Translations under genes and position numbers: made by a program | Shown: positions 1-12,600 of the stretch, piece after piece | Layout of the letters: each line of letters opens with the position of its first letter | Position numbering within the stretch: position 1 is the first letter of the stretch | From: Paracyclopina nana | Lineage: Eukaryota > Arthropoda > Copepoda > Cyclopoida > Cyclopettidae | Assembly (NCBI GenBank): GCA_019096065.1 | Contig: JAGUCH010000001.1 | Coordinates: 3,968,001-4,032,000 of the forward strand | Direction: 5' to 3' | Length of the DNA stretch: 64,000 bases | The notes under the pieces: model-generated | What the model saw: only the letters and a program-made list of their open reading frames with translations | Told to the model about the DNA's origin: nothing | Database searches by the model: none

Positions 1-1463
1 TCTCAGACCTAAATTGAAAGTGGTGTTTTCTCTCACTTGTGCACATTTGTTCTTGAGCTAATTTGACTATTTTTTTGCTGTTGCAGGTAAGAGCGAAAGC
101 ATATTAGAAAAGTCCCTGGTGTACTCAGGTGGTGTGTTTATGGCTCTGTGTGGCTTATGACATATCTGAGGAATCGTGCGTAAACTTTTAGGGATCCTCA
201 TAAATTTTCTCTTGCGGATAGAGTTCCATTGAGGGGCTGTACTCGCTACAAAGGGTTATGGTCGCATTCTTTCGAAGATTCGGAGCAGACAGACAACAAA
301 AAACCTGGGAACTCGCGAGCTCGGATGTAACATCCACGCTATTATTGAGAACGCATGGAAACATTTCAATTTTCACGCGCCAGCTTTTGTAATGCGGCAA
401 AAACGTCTTATTCTTCTTCGTCTTCTTCACTATGTAAGAATTTGAATCATGGATTTCTCCTCAGAAAAATTGTTGCAGTCTTTTTGCGCCGCCATCTTTC
501 AAAATTCCGTTAGTCTGTTGCATTTCCGTCGGGATTTTCCGAAAATTGAACTTGGTGACGCAATTCTCGTGAGGAAGCTGATGAACTTTGGCAATGACAT
601 TGCTACTTTGATCCTCCCTCTTTACCAATATACACTCAGACTGCTCTTGTACGCGCTGCTATTGTGGTACCAAACAATTTTCCTCGTTATTTGTGGAAAA
701 ATCAAAAGCGATCACATCATCTGATAAGAGAATTTCCGTTTTGATGAAGGAGAAAAATGTGAAAGTTGTGCTACTCAAAGGAAATATACCAACTTTCATT
801 CTCTCATCATCGAGTGGGAAAAGTTGCAAATCAGCGCAAAAGGGTGCTATAAATTGGCCAATTCTGTATGGAAAAATCCTAAATGCCTTGGAAAATGATT
901 GCTTGACTTCCAATTGATGAGGTCGTTAGCACTTGTCTTTTTGCTGAATGACAAGACAATTTTCCATCCAATTGGAAAATAATTGGTTCACTTCACTTGA
1001 TAAATTGCATTCCTTTTAAAACAATAGGTGTCAAAATGACAGAAAGTGTGCCTTGAGAATGCCATCGCTCGCTCTCAATCCTTCAACTGTCACAACTTTA
1101 CTGATCTGCATAAATTTTCATTTCGACCATGCAGTTACTGCATCGAGAAAAGTTTAGCGTTATTGTGATTCACAAGCTTATTTTCAACATTTTTGAGGCA
1201 TCATTTCTGCTGAAAAGTAAAAAGTGAAAATCCATTGTTCCTTCTACATATTTTCGAATAAAATGGGTTCGATGAAGAAATCTGACGCATATTATGTTTT
1301 CCCGAATACATTTGATCCACACATTCTTGCGAAGCTCGATGCTGGTTTAGTCAGAAAGCATACCACTTTTCTAGATTGCCTTCAATTCATTCAACATAGA
1401 AATATCTTACACATAATGTTCAGAAAGGTTGAGCACAAAAACTATAGTTATTTATTTCGAGCT
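1..1463. other. Non-coding stretch, no recognisable gene
   Basis: Only short open frames occur here and none resembles a known family or joins into a spliced product. The one notable site is a polypyrimidine tract plus AG directly abutting a GTAAGA donor at 86/87, listed separately. Confidence 0.5.
65..95 (+). promoter_or_regulatory. Candidate recursive (zero-length exon) splice site
   Basis: A T-rich tract runs into GTTGCAG, followed at once by GTAAGA, with the junction at 86|87. This is a full 3' splice site fused to a full 5' splice site, the layout of Drosophila ratchet points in long introns. The nearest downstream plus-strand acceptor of good quality is at 13465|13466, in front of the chitin-binding gene. 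The site could therefore lie in a first intron longer than 13 kb of that gene or of an unseen one. No coding exon flanks it. Confidence 0.4.
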
Positions 1464-1628
1464 GGGGCACGTAAAGTAGGGTCATTAAATAGCTGAGCGA
1501 GGATTTTAAATTGGGAAAACTCGAGTACAGCTTTACTAGCCCAAGCCTGCGAGGGCTGTAATTGTACGAGTGTTTTTCCATTTTAAAATCCGAGGTCAGC
1601 TATTTAATGACCCTACTTTACGTGCCCT
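1464..1628. mobile_element. MITE with long terminal inverted repeats (165 bp)
   Basis: Both ends carry the same sequence in inverted orientation. The left end begins GGGGCACGTAAAGTAGGG and the right end is its near-perfect complement, and the similarity continues for about 45 bp through ATTAAATAGCTGA to GGATTTTAAA. The centre is also self-complementary, so nearly the whole unit could fold into one hairpin. Both flanks read AGCT (1460-1463 and 1629-1632), a possible 4-bp target duplication, although that tetramer is itself a palindrome. There is no coding capacity. The superfamily is unknown. Confidence 0.75.
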
Positions 1629-1821
1629 AGCTCAAAATATACAATTTTATGTTCTGTAATACGATTTTTGAGTGTTTTAATGAAGTTACCGGGCTGCCCC
1701 GTGCCCTAGAAAATACTGCTTGGCTTTTAGTTGCTATGTGAATGTCACTGGCTCTCATGAGCTAGCATCCCGTGGTTTGGGAGCAATAAAAAAGACTTTT
1801 AAAATTCATTTTAGCAAAGGT

Positions 1822-1905
1822 GCTCCTATGGCACAATGGTTAGAGTGCTTGGCTCTTGATTTAGCAGTCTAGGGTTCAAACCCCAGTCATTCCTTAACTT
1901 TTTTT
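1822..1905 (+). repeat. Degenerate tRNA-like sequence with Pol III terminator
   Basis: It contains an A-box-like TGGCACAATGG and a B-box-like GGTTCAAACCC about 40 bp apart, and a run of seven T at 1899-1905 that could end Pol III transcription. The D stem (GCAC/GTGC) forms, but the anticodon stem and the acceptor stem do not pair. It is therefore a tRNA relic or SINE head rather than a working tRNA gene. Confidence 0.5.
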
Positions 1906-1966
1906 ATTTCTTTATCTGGCTTCAGTTATGTTTAAAGTCCCGTACATAGCATCCAATCTTCATGAT

Positions 1967-2037
1967 GTTTCCATAGCTCAGTGGTTAGAGCATTGGAATG
2001 CTAATCCAACTGTCTAAGGTTCGAATCTTGGAAGATC
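1967..2037 (+). repeat. tRNA-Ser(GCT)-like SINE head
   Basis: A D arm (GCTC, loop, GAGC) and a perfect 5-bp anticodon stem (TTGGA/TCCAA) enclose the loop ATGCTAA, which would give anticodon GCT. The B box GGTTCGAATC is intact. The T stem is poor, the acceptor stem pairs only partly and there is no long serine variable arm. It runs directly into a dispersed repeat body at 2037, so it is best read as the tRNA-derived promoter of a SINE. Confidence 0.55.
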
Positions 2038-2288
2038 CTCTCTTTTTTCCAACTTCTTTGGATTTTGGATTACTTCCATGGAATATGAGGGGCATTAAAT
2101 TGCCTAAAATCCCTCAAAGGGGATGTCTCACAATCGGCATTTGGCGCGCGGGATTTCTCCACATATGCATAAGAGGAGAGAAGCGAAGTTTAGCGAGTTG
2201 ATGCAGCAGCCTCGCTGCTGACCTTATGTACATGCGGAGAAATCCCGCGCGCCAAATGCCGATTTTGAGACATCCCCTTTGATTCCAG
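2037..2288 (+). repeat. SINE-like repeat body, copy 1, split by a MITE
   Basis: The segment from the pyrimidine-rich CCTCTCTTTTTTCC through CCATGGAATATGAGGGGCAT to CCCTCAAA, resuming after the MITE with TTTGATTCCAG, matches the reverse complement of about 32952-33043 with only a few differences. Copy 2 lacks the 159-bp insertion. The match shows a dispersed repeat family and places the later transposon insertion to the base. Confidence 0.75.
2119..2277. mobile_element. Spy-like MITE inserted between AAA and TTT
   Basis: A 159-bp element starts GGGGATGTCTCA and ends with the complement. Terminal inverted repeats extend about 42 bp with one mismatch (position 13) and continue more weakly to about 55 bp. 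It interrupts a SINE-like repeat exactly between AAA (2116-2118) and TTT (2278-2280). The uninterrupted copy at 32952-33043 reads AAATTT at the same point, so no target bases were duplicated or lost. This matches the reported insertion habit of Spy transposons (PIF/Harbinger-ISL2EU relatives). It is non-autonomous, with no transposase. Confidence 0.75.
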
Positions 2289-5200
2289 GGTCGTTAAGTA
2301 TTTAATATCCCCCAAATTGCTTAGAAAGAAATGTGACATAAAAGAGCTGAGTCGGATCGGTAAACTGAATTATAACACGAGGAAATCGTATTACAGTATA
2401 TAAAATCTTTGAACAGTCAGAACTGACCCAGCGCTGCAATTACTGCCTTTTTTGCCGAACTTCCATTGAAAAACGATGGATAAGTTTTTGCGGTCTAATA
2501 AGCCATTTCCTTCATCTGTTGATAAGACCCAAAGATCTTCTTCAAACTTTTTCACATTTCACTTAATTGACGTACGTGGTGCGACTGATGCATATAGCTC
2601 ATTTTATGTCCATGCTTGCGTGTCAGCAACCAATTTTGTTCCAAAATGCCCATGATTTTGGGTATACTGTCAAATTAATGTGGTCTGCTGCGGGTAGTAC
2701 ATCAACTATGGACATTTAGATTCTCATTATCTGTGAGAGTTTGCTTTGAGCCCAGAATTGGGATCTGCGTGAAATTGTGTTCAGACATTCAATCTTTACG
2801 GATAATTTCAATTAGAGAAGTTTCTCAAGACACATATAGCGAGAATAGTACGTTGAGGCTAATTTGTTGTGTAATTTCTCCGGAAATTGTCGTGTCATTA
2901 TTTTTAGGCTTTTGCGATCAATTACATCTTCTCTGATTCAACGAAACTGCGCGAAAACAGATATAATTAAAGGATTTCTACAAAACTGATATCGATCAAG
3001 CATATAACGATGACTGCGGGATCATCTATTAAAGCTGATAATTTGTCGTCTCTAATGATTTACAATGCAATTGCCATTGTCTGTCAATTTCTCAAAATCA
3101 AAATTATATAGGTTTGGAAGTTCCCTGTACAATTTCCAAATGATCGCGTCGTCTCTCAGCCCAAATGGAAAGTAGTCAATTTCAGTTTTGTGTGAATTCA
3201 CCAAAGATATAGGTAGGCAATCATTTGAAATGCAAGACAGAAGCTCCTGTATTTCGCGTACTATCAGAAGAGCGCGTTTGCTGGCGAATTTTAAGGGGAT
3301 CTTCTTCATAGGGCATGCAGTGTTTTCCGAGACCTTAGGCTGTGTTCGTAACTTAGAGGTCATTTTTGCCTCTGATGAATTTCATATTGAGTAGGCGGAC
3401 ACTTCTTTGGCAAATGACCTAAAATCACGCTACCTTGCCTTACTCGGAAAAAACAGCAACAACAACAAAAACGCGAGACTAGCCCTTGGTGAGCTAATTG
3501 AAAACTACAACAGCCGCATGCAGCAAGTTGTTGCTAACGTTGATTTGCATGCAACGAATCAATTTATTTCATGATGGCTGAGGTACGCCCCAATTTGATC
3601 TTTTCCGTGCCTTCTCTGGACATCATCATAATCATCGTCGGTTTTGAGGCCAAAATCGTACTCGTTAGGCCTTGGCTTCCCAGGCGTTTTGTGAGTAATT
3701 ATGGCTCCAATATTTGGTTGGGGTTGACTGATGATGACTGAGTTTTGGCAATGACCCTTGCCTTGAAAAATTGCGCCTTTTCACACAAATTTGCAGCAAA
3801 ATATGCTTGCAAAAAAGCAAAATTGTGACCACACTTTAGATAAAGAAGATCTTGCTTGAAACGCCACCTATGGCTATTTGCAATGCAGGGGGGACAAATG
3901 AATTCAAGTGGTTTCTGCAGTGAAGAGAATTAAGCCATTTGCCTAAGTCATTGTCTTCTTTCCCCCTCCCTCATTTTTCTGCGGAAAAGATCATTTGGTC
4001 TACATGTTTCCGCATGTTAATGACAATCATTGCTGACCTCAAACTTTGTTAAGGACAATTTAGAAAAATCCTTGCAAAAACAGAACACGATCAAGTTCAG
4101 CACACATACGCTCACATGCCCCTTGATTATCATAATGAACCCTGAAAACGGTTCAATAAGCCAAGGTTCATATTTGATGTCGAACTGTGAGTTCAAGCTG
4201 GATTTTTAGGCTTTATTTTTCTGCAACTAATAGTAAGCATAGACGCGGTGTGATAAGAGTCTCTCTCAGCATGTTAATTACATTCACTGATCATGCGAGA
4301 AAGTTTGTGCTTGGCCAGCAATTTAATCGAAGAAGGGGTGAGTTTTATCTCCTCAATGAATGCATAATGGCCAAAAATTCCTAGAAATCTCTCATGACAT
4401 GAAAAGAGTGATTGGATTTCCTCTTGGACTCAAAGCATCAATTTCCATGGCAAAAAGTGCATAAAAAGCATATTGGTTATTGTGGTAAGAAATTGATAAA
4501 TGACTGATGCAGATCGGTCAAGAGTTGGTTTTTTTCTGCCTCACTCATCTCCTTAAGGGCACTGATATCATCATCATTGAAAAGGCGTGGTCTAACTAGG
4601 GCAGGGTGTCATCACTTCATAAGAAACGTGTCCTGATATTTCCAGCGTTTCAGCCCGACCTTTTGACACGAATCTATCAAAGCAGCTAAAAATCAGAGTA
4701 AAAGTTGGTTGAGCCGATTTCCCGGATAGGATTTCCTTAAGCTACGCCCATAAGATGATGATGAAGAAGAAGGAAGATGGACACAAAGTGTGTGCAATGT
4801 GGGTAGGCAAGCAGTTGGACCTGTTATTTAAGCTTCCCGTTTTGAGGCTTCACTGGCATGATCAAGGTTGATGGTTATTTTCGTAGACTTTGGCCAACTG
4901 TGGATAAAAAATTAAATGTGAAAGTAATCCAATCTTGACCACATGATACTCTGCCTACCTATGTAAAATTAGAGTTATTACAGTTGAAGGCAATTAACCT
5001 TTCGGTGTATTGTATGCATCACTGGATGCAGCTACTACCACCATAAGATCAATGCCTTTTTGTTCCCTAACCTTATTTAACCTTTTTGCTCCGCCTCCTA
5101 TGCTTTACCATGCAAAACCATGATTTGACGGATGACAGCAAGCAGTGATGCTTGTGGGAAAACTAGACTTGGAAGAAGGAGCCCCTTTAAATAACTTGGA

Positions 5201-6506
5201 GTATGATTACAACTTGCAGTGATTTCTCGGACCACTTAAACTTTCAGAAGAGTGAGCCGTTTGGTTGCTATTTGCCACCAGCAAGGGTAAAAGTGCCCAC
5301 GCACCCTCACACGAGTTAACTGCCTGAAAGTAAAAGAGCCCTTCATGTTTTGGTTTTGATCTTCGTAAGTGCGGTGAGGAAAGATGAGTTTGGCGCAAAA
5401 AATTACTGCACGTTGAAAAATGCAGTGCAAAATGTGTTGTGTTGCAATGACAGGGCAACCCAAACCATCGATTCTTCAAAAAAGGACCTTGAAAGGTAAC
5501 TAGGGGTCACAAAAATACTATTACAGCTACAAAATGGCAACTATCGACGGCAGCTGCTCATCTTCAAATATAGTAATTATTGCCTCAGTTTTATGACTAG
5601 ATTGTCCTTGCTGCTGCGTACATCTACGAATATTTCTACTTCAATTATTTTGCAATAAATCACGCGCGCTTAACTGACTGACTGCAATCGCCCCTTATCT
5701 TACCAATTATGATTTTGTAATTTGTGCTCAAAGTTTGGTAGCCATGCAAGTGAAGAGAGTGTGTGCTGTGTGATTGTTATCACTTATCTCGTCTTAAAGT
5801 TCCCTAAAGATGACCATGTATATTGCAAAGATCCGATATTTGTCTACAAGTTGCATGTTTAGGGACTGCAAAAGCTTTTCATGCCGAAATTTTTTGAGTG
5901 ATTTTAACGCGTGGGAGGTGAAGAATTTAAGGCGTTTGCCAAAGAACCTTCTCCTTCGAGGAAAAATGTTGGCGGCGCCAGATCAATAATAGGTTTTTCT
6001 GCATGTAATTTGCTCCTTTAATGAAGAAACAATCAAGAAGCCCTGAAGCTGGTTTGATAGGCTGACAAGGACTCTCCAGAAGCCCAACCCATGGCCATGA
6101 ATAATTTTTCTCGATTAAGGTCATATCACATGTCTGGGCCATTTATGCTCGGCCTATTACCAATTAAAGCTGACGGAGGTCCATTTTTTCATTACACTTA
6201 ATGAATCGTCTTGAAGTTCTCTAAAAAATCTGTCTTTTATCAAACTTATTATAAAACTTCTTTGAAACATCATCCTAATAGAATGTTGTGGAAATGTCGT
6301 GTTGTCAGACTCATTTAGCCTCCTCCTCAATGGGTGATGAATCGCATTTTCTTCGAAATGTGGTGGTCGCTGCTGTCGAAGGCCGTTTAATTCATGATTT
6401 TATGGAAAATGAGCATGATTAGGTTGGTCAAAAGTTAATAACTTCCTTTACCGAGAAAAAACGTTCTAGTAAGATTAGTTCAAGTGTAGGTTGCAGACTT
6501 ATATAC
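2289..6506. other. Gene-poor stretch
   Basis: No open frame here looks like protein and no RNA gene was recognised. The DNA is ordinary AT-rich intergenic or intronic sequence. Confidence 0.5.
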
Positions 6507-6648
6507 TGTTCATCTACCGTTCCTTAAGGAATGCATTATGACAAAACTATGCATAATGACAACTCTACTCAGCTAGTTTATTACTGATAACTCCTTTGCG
6601 CAAAGGAATTTTGCGTTCCGATTCCTTAAGGAGTTTGTAGATGAACAG
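6507..6648 (+). mobile_element. MITE family B, copy 1 (142 bp)
   Basis: The ends are inverted copies of CTGTTCATCTAC. Inside each end lies a CCTTAAGG palindrome, and near the middle AACTCCTTTGCGCAAAGGAA forms another. A second copy in reverse orientation lies at 51471-51614 and aligns over its whole length with a few substitutions and small indels. I see no clear target-site duplication and no coding sequence. Confidence 0.85.
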
Positions 6649-9600
6649 TTGGAATTTGACAAAAGTAGAGACTGCACAATTTTATCATCCAAGAATCGAA
6701 AAAATAAGCCAACCAAAATAGAATTCTTTGGCTGTTGCCTTAAATACCGCTATCATCAGCAGTAATGAAGAGCACTCAACGATGAGTAATGGTCCCTTTT
6801 TCAAGGCTGTGAAGGTTATGCTATTTTGGAGGCTTCTTCTTTGGGTTGCCAAATCCCCAAAGAATGGGCAACATTTGACAACTGACTGACTTCACAGCTA
6901 TGCTGTAGCTAAGTAACTGCCAATCAATATCCATTTTGTCATGAATAATTCCAATTGAGCTTTCCCCGCGATCTTTTTAATCCTTTTCATCAATCACAAA
7001 AAAACCTGCTATTGTTTGCTACACAATGACTTGTACTAAAAAGTACACTACGAAGCTGAGTGCAAATATTTGAAATACTTCAGCAAGTAGACTTATTTCG
7101 TTTGACATGGAGAAATCGTCGTTACCTTTTGTAAAAGAAGACTCCCTGCATACTGTGGCTTTGTATCATTGGGCTGATAAAATATGAGCAGTCATTTCTC
7201 AAGAGAAATTCTCGGACAGTTTAAAAAGTTTTACTCCATTTAGGGTGTAGTTGGGATGAATTTACGCCCACACTGGTATGAATGTTCATTACTAGCGCAA
7301 CATTGCATCTTGAGTTAAAGAAGTCCCAAAGAGAAGAATGTAAGAGTACGTAGAATATTAGCTCTTTTTATTTTTGTATCTAGCCAAACCTAATGAGGCT
7401 GATGCTATGTAATTCACGCTAAAAAATGCATCATCCTCGATGCCCTGCAGGAGAAAATCAATGAAAATTTCCGGCTAGGTGATCACATTTGCATAAGTGG
7501 AGTTTGAAATCACATTGCGGCTCAAAATCAGAGCCAAAAATACCAAGTGAAGAAGAAGCATCTCTCATGTTTCTAATGGACATCTTATGCAAGTTGTGAT
7601 GTGCTGCTGACCTTGGTACTATTTCTAAACTTGGAATGAAAATTATTAAGAGCAATAAATCTTTGGTTAAATGGACTCTATCATCCAAAAAATGTCCTTA
7701 ATAGAGTAACCTTAGCCCTGAATCTGAAAAAATTGGCTTTTGAGCCAAAAAATGTTCGAATTTTGTGCTGTGTTGTTGCAGAACAATTTTCCTGTCCTAT
7801 ATTCTACTGCAGTTGTTCAAATATATGAGTCTGGTAAAATTGGAAGTCAAAACTAATCTGGGCTTATCTCACAGGCCAAAAGAACATTATCACACATGTA
7901 ACATGCAAAGAAAAGAAGATTTTCTCCCATTTTTTTAGAACACTAGTATGACAGTCTTATCGATTGTTGAGCTCTATTTTGAGAAAATCATCGTTCCTTG
8001 CACAATGTGATTTGATCTCCGAAGAAAAAACACTCCTGAGGAGCAGCATTTTTTGAACACTTTGTAATGACTTGCAGGGGGACCGAGGGAACTCTACTAG
8101 TTGTGGAAGTCTTCCACCTGCTGCTTCCTCAAACTCTATGCTAATAAAAGTGAAAGGAGCATAAAGTACAGCACTTAACAAGTGTAATGACCCCAATTAG
8201 CGGTAAATGTAGCTGAAAGGTGAAACTCAAAGAGAAGGGCTTATAGTGTGTGGTCTGATGCAAAATGATGCCAGTAATAATGCACACAACATGTTTTAAG
8301 TAGCAAGCCAGCACAACATGCCAACCGAGAGTAACTCTTGTGAGGTTTACTATCAATTTACCTGACCTAAATACTGAGAAGAATACCAAGGCCGTCTCTA
8401 GGGTAATGTGCCGTTTTCAAATCAAATAGTGATCAAAACTAATGAATGTGCGTCTCAACAAATATGAGGTTTTTAAATCGTTAATAATTACACCTAAGGT
8501 GTCTTAGCTGTCTGGTACATATTTTACGATGGCCTAGGTGTAATAGATTTGCCAAGCCAAAATTGGCATGTCAAAAATAGTTTTTAGTGGGTGTCGTCCA
8601 TTGTGCTAACCGTACAGATGCCATATTATGCCAGCGATGTGTCACAAGAGAAAATGATAAAAGAAGGGCGTTGTCATATGGTATTGGTGTTTTTTCCTCT
8701 CGAGACGTTTTCTTCATAGCAAGTAGAGCTCTTTTCAGCCTTGATTTGGTGCTGCTAAAGCCATGATTTTGCAAGTGGTCTGATTGTTTAGTTTCAGGCT
8801 AAGAAGCAAGTTCTTTTGGGTGGAGTCAATCTTTCCCAGGTGTAAAGAACCCAGTCGAGGCTTGTCAGATTTGCTGATTACCTTTATAATGCTGCCAATG
8901 TAGCTTCATGGTAGTAGCATTGACTTTAATCTAAGGGGGAGGTTAAAAAACACTATGGTGGGATAGCTTGAAACTCTTAAGAATTTGCAAAGTCTAGCCA
9001 TTGGAACGGGATAGTGATGAATTGATGGAAAAGGCCTACCAATCTTGCTGTGCATGCTGCTTTACTTCTGTTTGCAAGATGATCTTCCAAAAGTGTGATC
9101 CGTTCCCGCTGAGGACAAGCTGTAAAAAGTGAGGTATTCTTAGAGATCTCAATTGTCTTGCAAATGTTTCAACACTGCTGTTGGCAGGCCCCAACATCTT
9201 CCTAGATCGATAAATGCCCAGCTATTTTACGTGGCAAGTCACGAAGATGCTCTCTATAAGGACTCACGACAAGAAGAAGAAGTCAGCTAGAACAGAGTAT
9301 TTCAATGTAGCGAGGAAGTGGCCATAAATGCAAAAATAGTCGTGCTCCTTTTGTCTCTCAGCAGTGGGTGCTGCTATTATAGCTTCTTCTTTAAAATCAA
9401 TGTCTAGTTAAAGATCAAGAGTCAAATCTGGAACATGATACAATTTGTAATAGTGCGCGCAACATCCGGATACTCCCTAAGCATTGACCTCTGACTCGGC
9501 ACTGGCAAGAAGAGATCGTCTTCAAATTGAAATGTCCCATAGCAAGGGCGGTGGGGGCAATTTCAGAATGAATTAAAACAAATGGCAATTGACTGCATCG

Positions 9601-12600
9601 TCATTGTTGTTGCTGAGCTCTGATCTATAGATGGTGATGCACACAGGCTTGCAAAACTAAATGGCAGTCCTGTTGTTTGTCTTTTGTTCCCACACCCATG
9701 CTAAAATTGAGCCAGTCGCATGAAATCATTGAACAATCAGTTCACTTGAAGCAGCAACAGGGCACATATACGCGAAGCCGTGTCGCAATATCTGCAACTC
9801 AAGATTTTATGTCCCAAAGCTCAAGTACCGAGTCATGAAAACGTCTAGGCTCGAACACGAGTCACATTTTGCCAAGTCACAGCAGCGCTGTCAAAATAAC
9901 TCTTGGCTAAGCAATACTACCACGTGGTTTTGTTTACATAAACAGCAGCTGCTGTAGTTAGTAGCAGTACTGAGCTATCAATTTCCGGCACTTTATTAGG
10001 CCACGTGTCCCATGGTGCTGGTGACACCTTAAGCCTTTTGTGCCCTTCTTTTCATCAATCCTTTGCAATTGTCTGGAACCATTTAAACACTGGCCCGGAA
10101 AAGATTAGCATATGAAAAAGAGCTCGACGCGGATTTCCATTATTCTTTGAAGAAGCTGAGATCGATGGAAGACTGATTATCAGGAAATGTGAACGCGTGA
10201 TCCATTTCATTTCGTCTCGATTCATTGTGAAATTTATCATTTCATAGCATTTCCCTGCGGGCCATTTGTTATTGGTGCTTAAAATGTGTTTATGCTCAAT
10301 TATTCACGGAACTCCAAATTGTCGACTACACCAAAAAATGTCCAAAATTGGGAATTAATGATGTTTCATTGACCTTTATGGTCCCTTTTGATATGTGGTC
10401 GTAATTGCGCCTCTATAGGTCTAACAACAAGCTAGCAGCAGCTGCTACTCTCATATTCTACGAAGAAGCGCCATCTCTTAATTAGTAGCCCGTTGAGCAA
10501 CTATAATGTATAGTGCATATTTGATGGAGATGCGACTTTTTTGGCATGCAGCTCTCATTATGATTGATGCAATTGATTTTCCCACTATGAAAGTGGGTGC
10601 TTACTTTAGGTGGTCCAGCTTCGTCGTGATTGAGAAATGAGGCATGGCGAATATGGGTGGCTTCTTTATGACCCTGTGCTGGGCCATCACAAAAAGCATT
10701 CTTTATGGGCCCCTTATGAAGGGATGAGTATAACTCAGGGCCGAAAAAAGGGCCGGGAACTCGAGCTCGTTTAATGCACCTTAACGACGCCATTTAACTT
10801 AAAGTTTCCTCCAAGTCCAACACCAGTCGCTAGGCAACCAGATCATTCGTGAGAATTGAGTTAGGCCTCAGGAATTTGCTTTCCCCTAAAGTATGAACAT
10901 GTTTCTTGGATTAGCATTCAAGTAGATCACACTTTCTAGGCTTGGCAAGACCAACCCTTTAACTCATTCAACGAGGGCATATGCCTCTTGCTCAGTCAAT
11001 CGCATGGAGTGAAAATTGGTACATGCTCATTTATGCATATCCTGTTTGCTAACAGCAATGTTCTTATTTTGAAAGGTTTTTTGAGATCTTATCTCCTGAA
11101 CAAAAAGAGGCTAGCTGCTTTAGTACCGAAACTGATCACCATGGAATCTGCGCAGACATTTTGTGAAGGAAAATGCCAAAGCGTAGTATCTTAATAGAAG
11201 AGACCTGCAGTGATGCTCTTTACCTAGAATGGCATTAAAGCTGTCAACCAACGTCGTCGGGTGAAAGTTCACTGCCATGTTGATGTCTGAAAAGCATATT
11301 GTGGCATGAAATTATATGGTGTTTTCTTCTAACAGTCTGAATTGACTGCGGTCAGAGGTGAATAATTAGGCTAAAATGGCTAATTCGGCCATTTTTAGCT
11401 CCAACTCAAACTTTGGTCAATTTTAAGCTGGCTCCAGTGGACCGCTAAGCAAACGCCCAACATTTAAAGCAAAGTAGCCGCAACGTTTAAATGTTGAGCG
11501 ATATAACTGGTTTGGGCTGGCTAGGGTTAGCTAATTTCGCTCAGCATAAAAAACCGCTGATTTGCTTTAAATGTTGAGCGTTTGCTCAGCATTTTTTACC
11601 TTAGCTTAGCCGTTCTCATATTACCAGAAATAGCTAGCAAATAGCTAGGCTCAAGATGATCTATGTTATAAGGCGAGCTCGTGTCGCAGCTTTACTATAG
11701 CACTGCGTCTGACTATGCTGTGGTAAGCTTCTAGACGAAATTTTAATAGAGCACTGTGGATTATGCATCTTAACATTTAAGAATTTACCCAGATATTGAC
11801 TCAAAATGCCAATTGGGCTTGAGTTTTTTTTCTGAACATATCTGGTAGCTCAACAGAAAAAGCATAAGATTAGCCGGCTTGCCAAGAATTTCACGCACAA
11901 ATCGCATCCTCGCGCTATGAAGTAAATTACATTAGCGCCCCCTTCACTTAGACAAAAAACTAAAATAGATTGAGTGATTTCAAGTTACTTTTTACCGTCA
12001 ACATTTGCCATACGATATAGGGCCGGCTAGGCTAAGGGAAAAAATAGCTTATCAAGCTAAGGAGCTGCTTTTTTAAAGTTGAGCGAAATTAGCCAACGCA
12101 AACCAGTTAGTTTGCTCAACATTTCGAAGATGCAGCTGCAAAAATGACTTTAAAATCTCTATTTTTCCGGCCTTCTGATCGAACAGCATAGAAAAAACAC
12201 TAATATATATAGCTTACAAAGGTCTAAAAACTAAATTTAGTAGAACAGAAAAAAAGTCAGAATATCTCCATTTTTGAGGACTTTGGGTCGAACAGTATAA
12301 ACATAATTGAAAAAAAAACCAGCAGAAAATAGGCCTAAAAACTATTTGGACGAACAGTACAAACTCAGTGCACAAAGAGGTCTAAAAACTTAAGTTTGGC
12401 CAGGAGTATAACCTTACTGTAAATAAGAGCCCAAAAGAGGTCTTAAGCTGAAAGTTTATACAGTATGAGCATGGGTGAGAAAAAAAGCTTGACAAGATTT
12501 TTAAAAACTGAAATTTGCTCGATGCTGAAAAAGACACTTTATTAAATAAAAATATTTCAAGTCCAAGTGTTCAGGGCAGACTTTATGAGGCCATGTCTGG

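Noticed and set aside
1967..2040. Functional tRNA-Ser gene
   Set aside because: There is no long variable arm, the T stem is defective, the acceptor stem is only partly paired and it is fused to a dispersed repeat.
10482..10793. 103-codon minus-strand frame
   Set aside because: Composition looks random, with no conserved motif or splice context.
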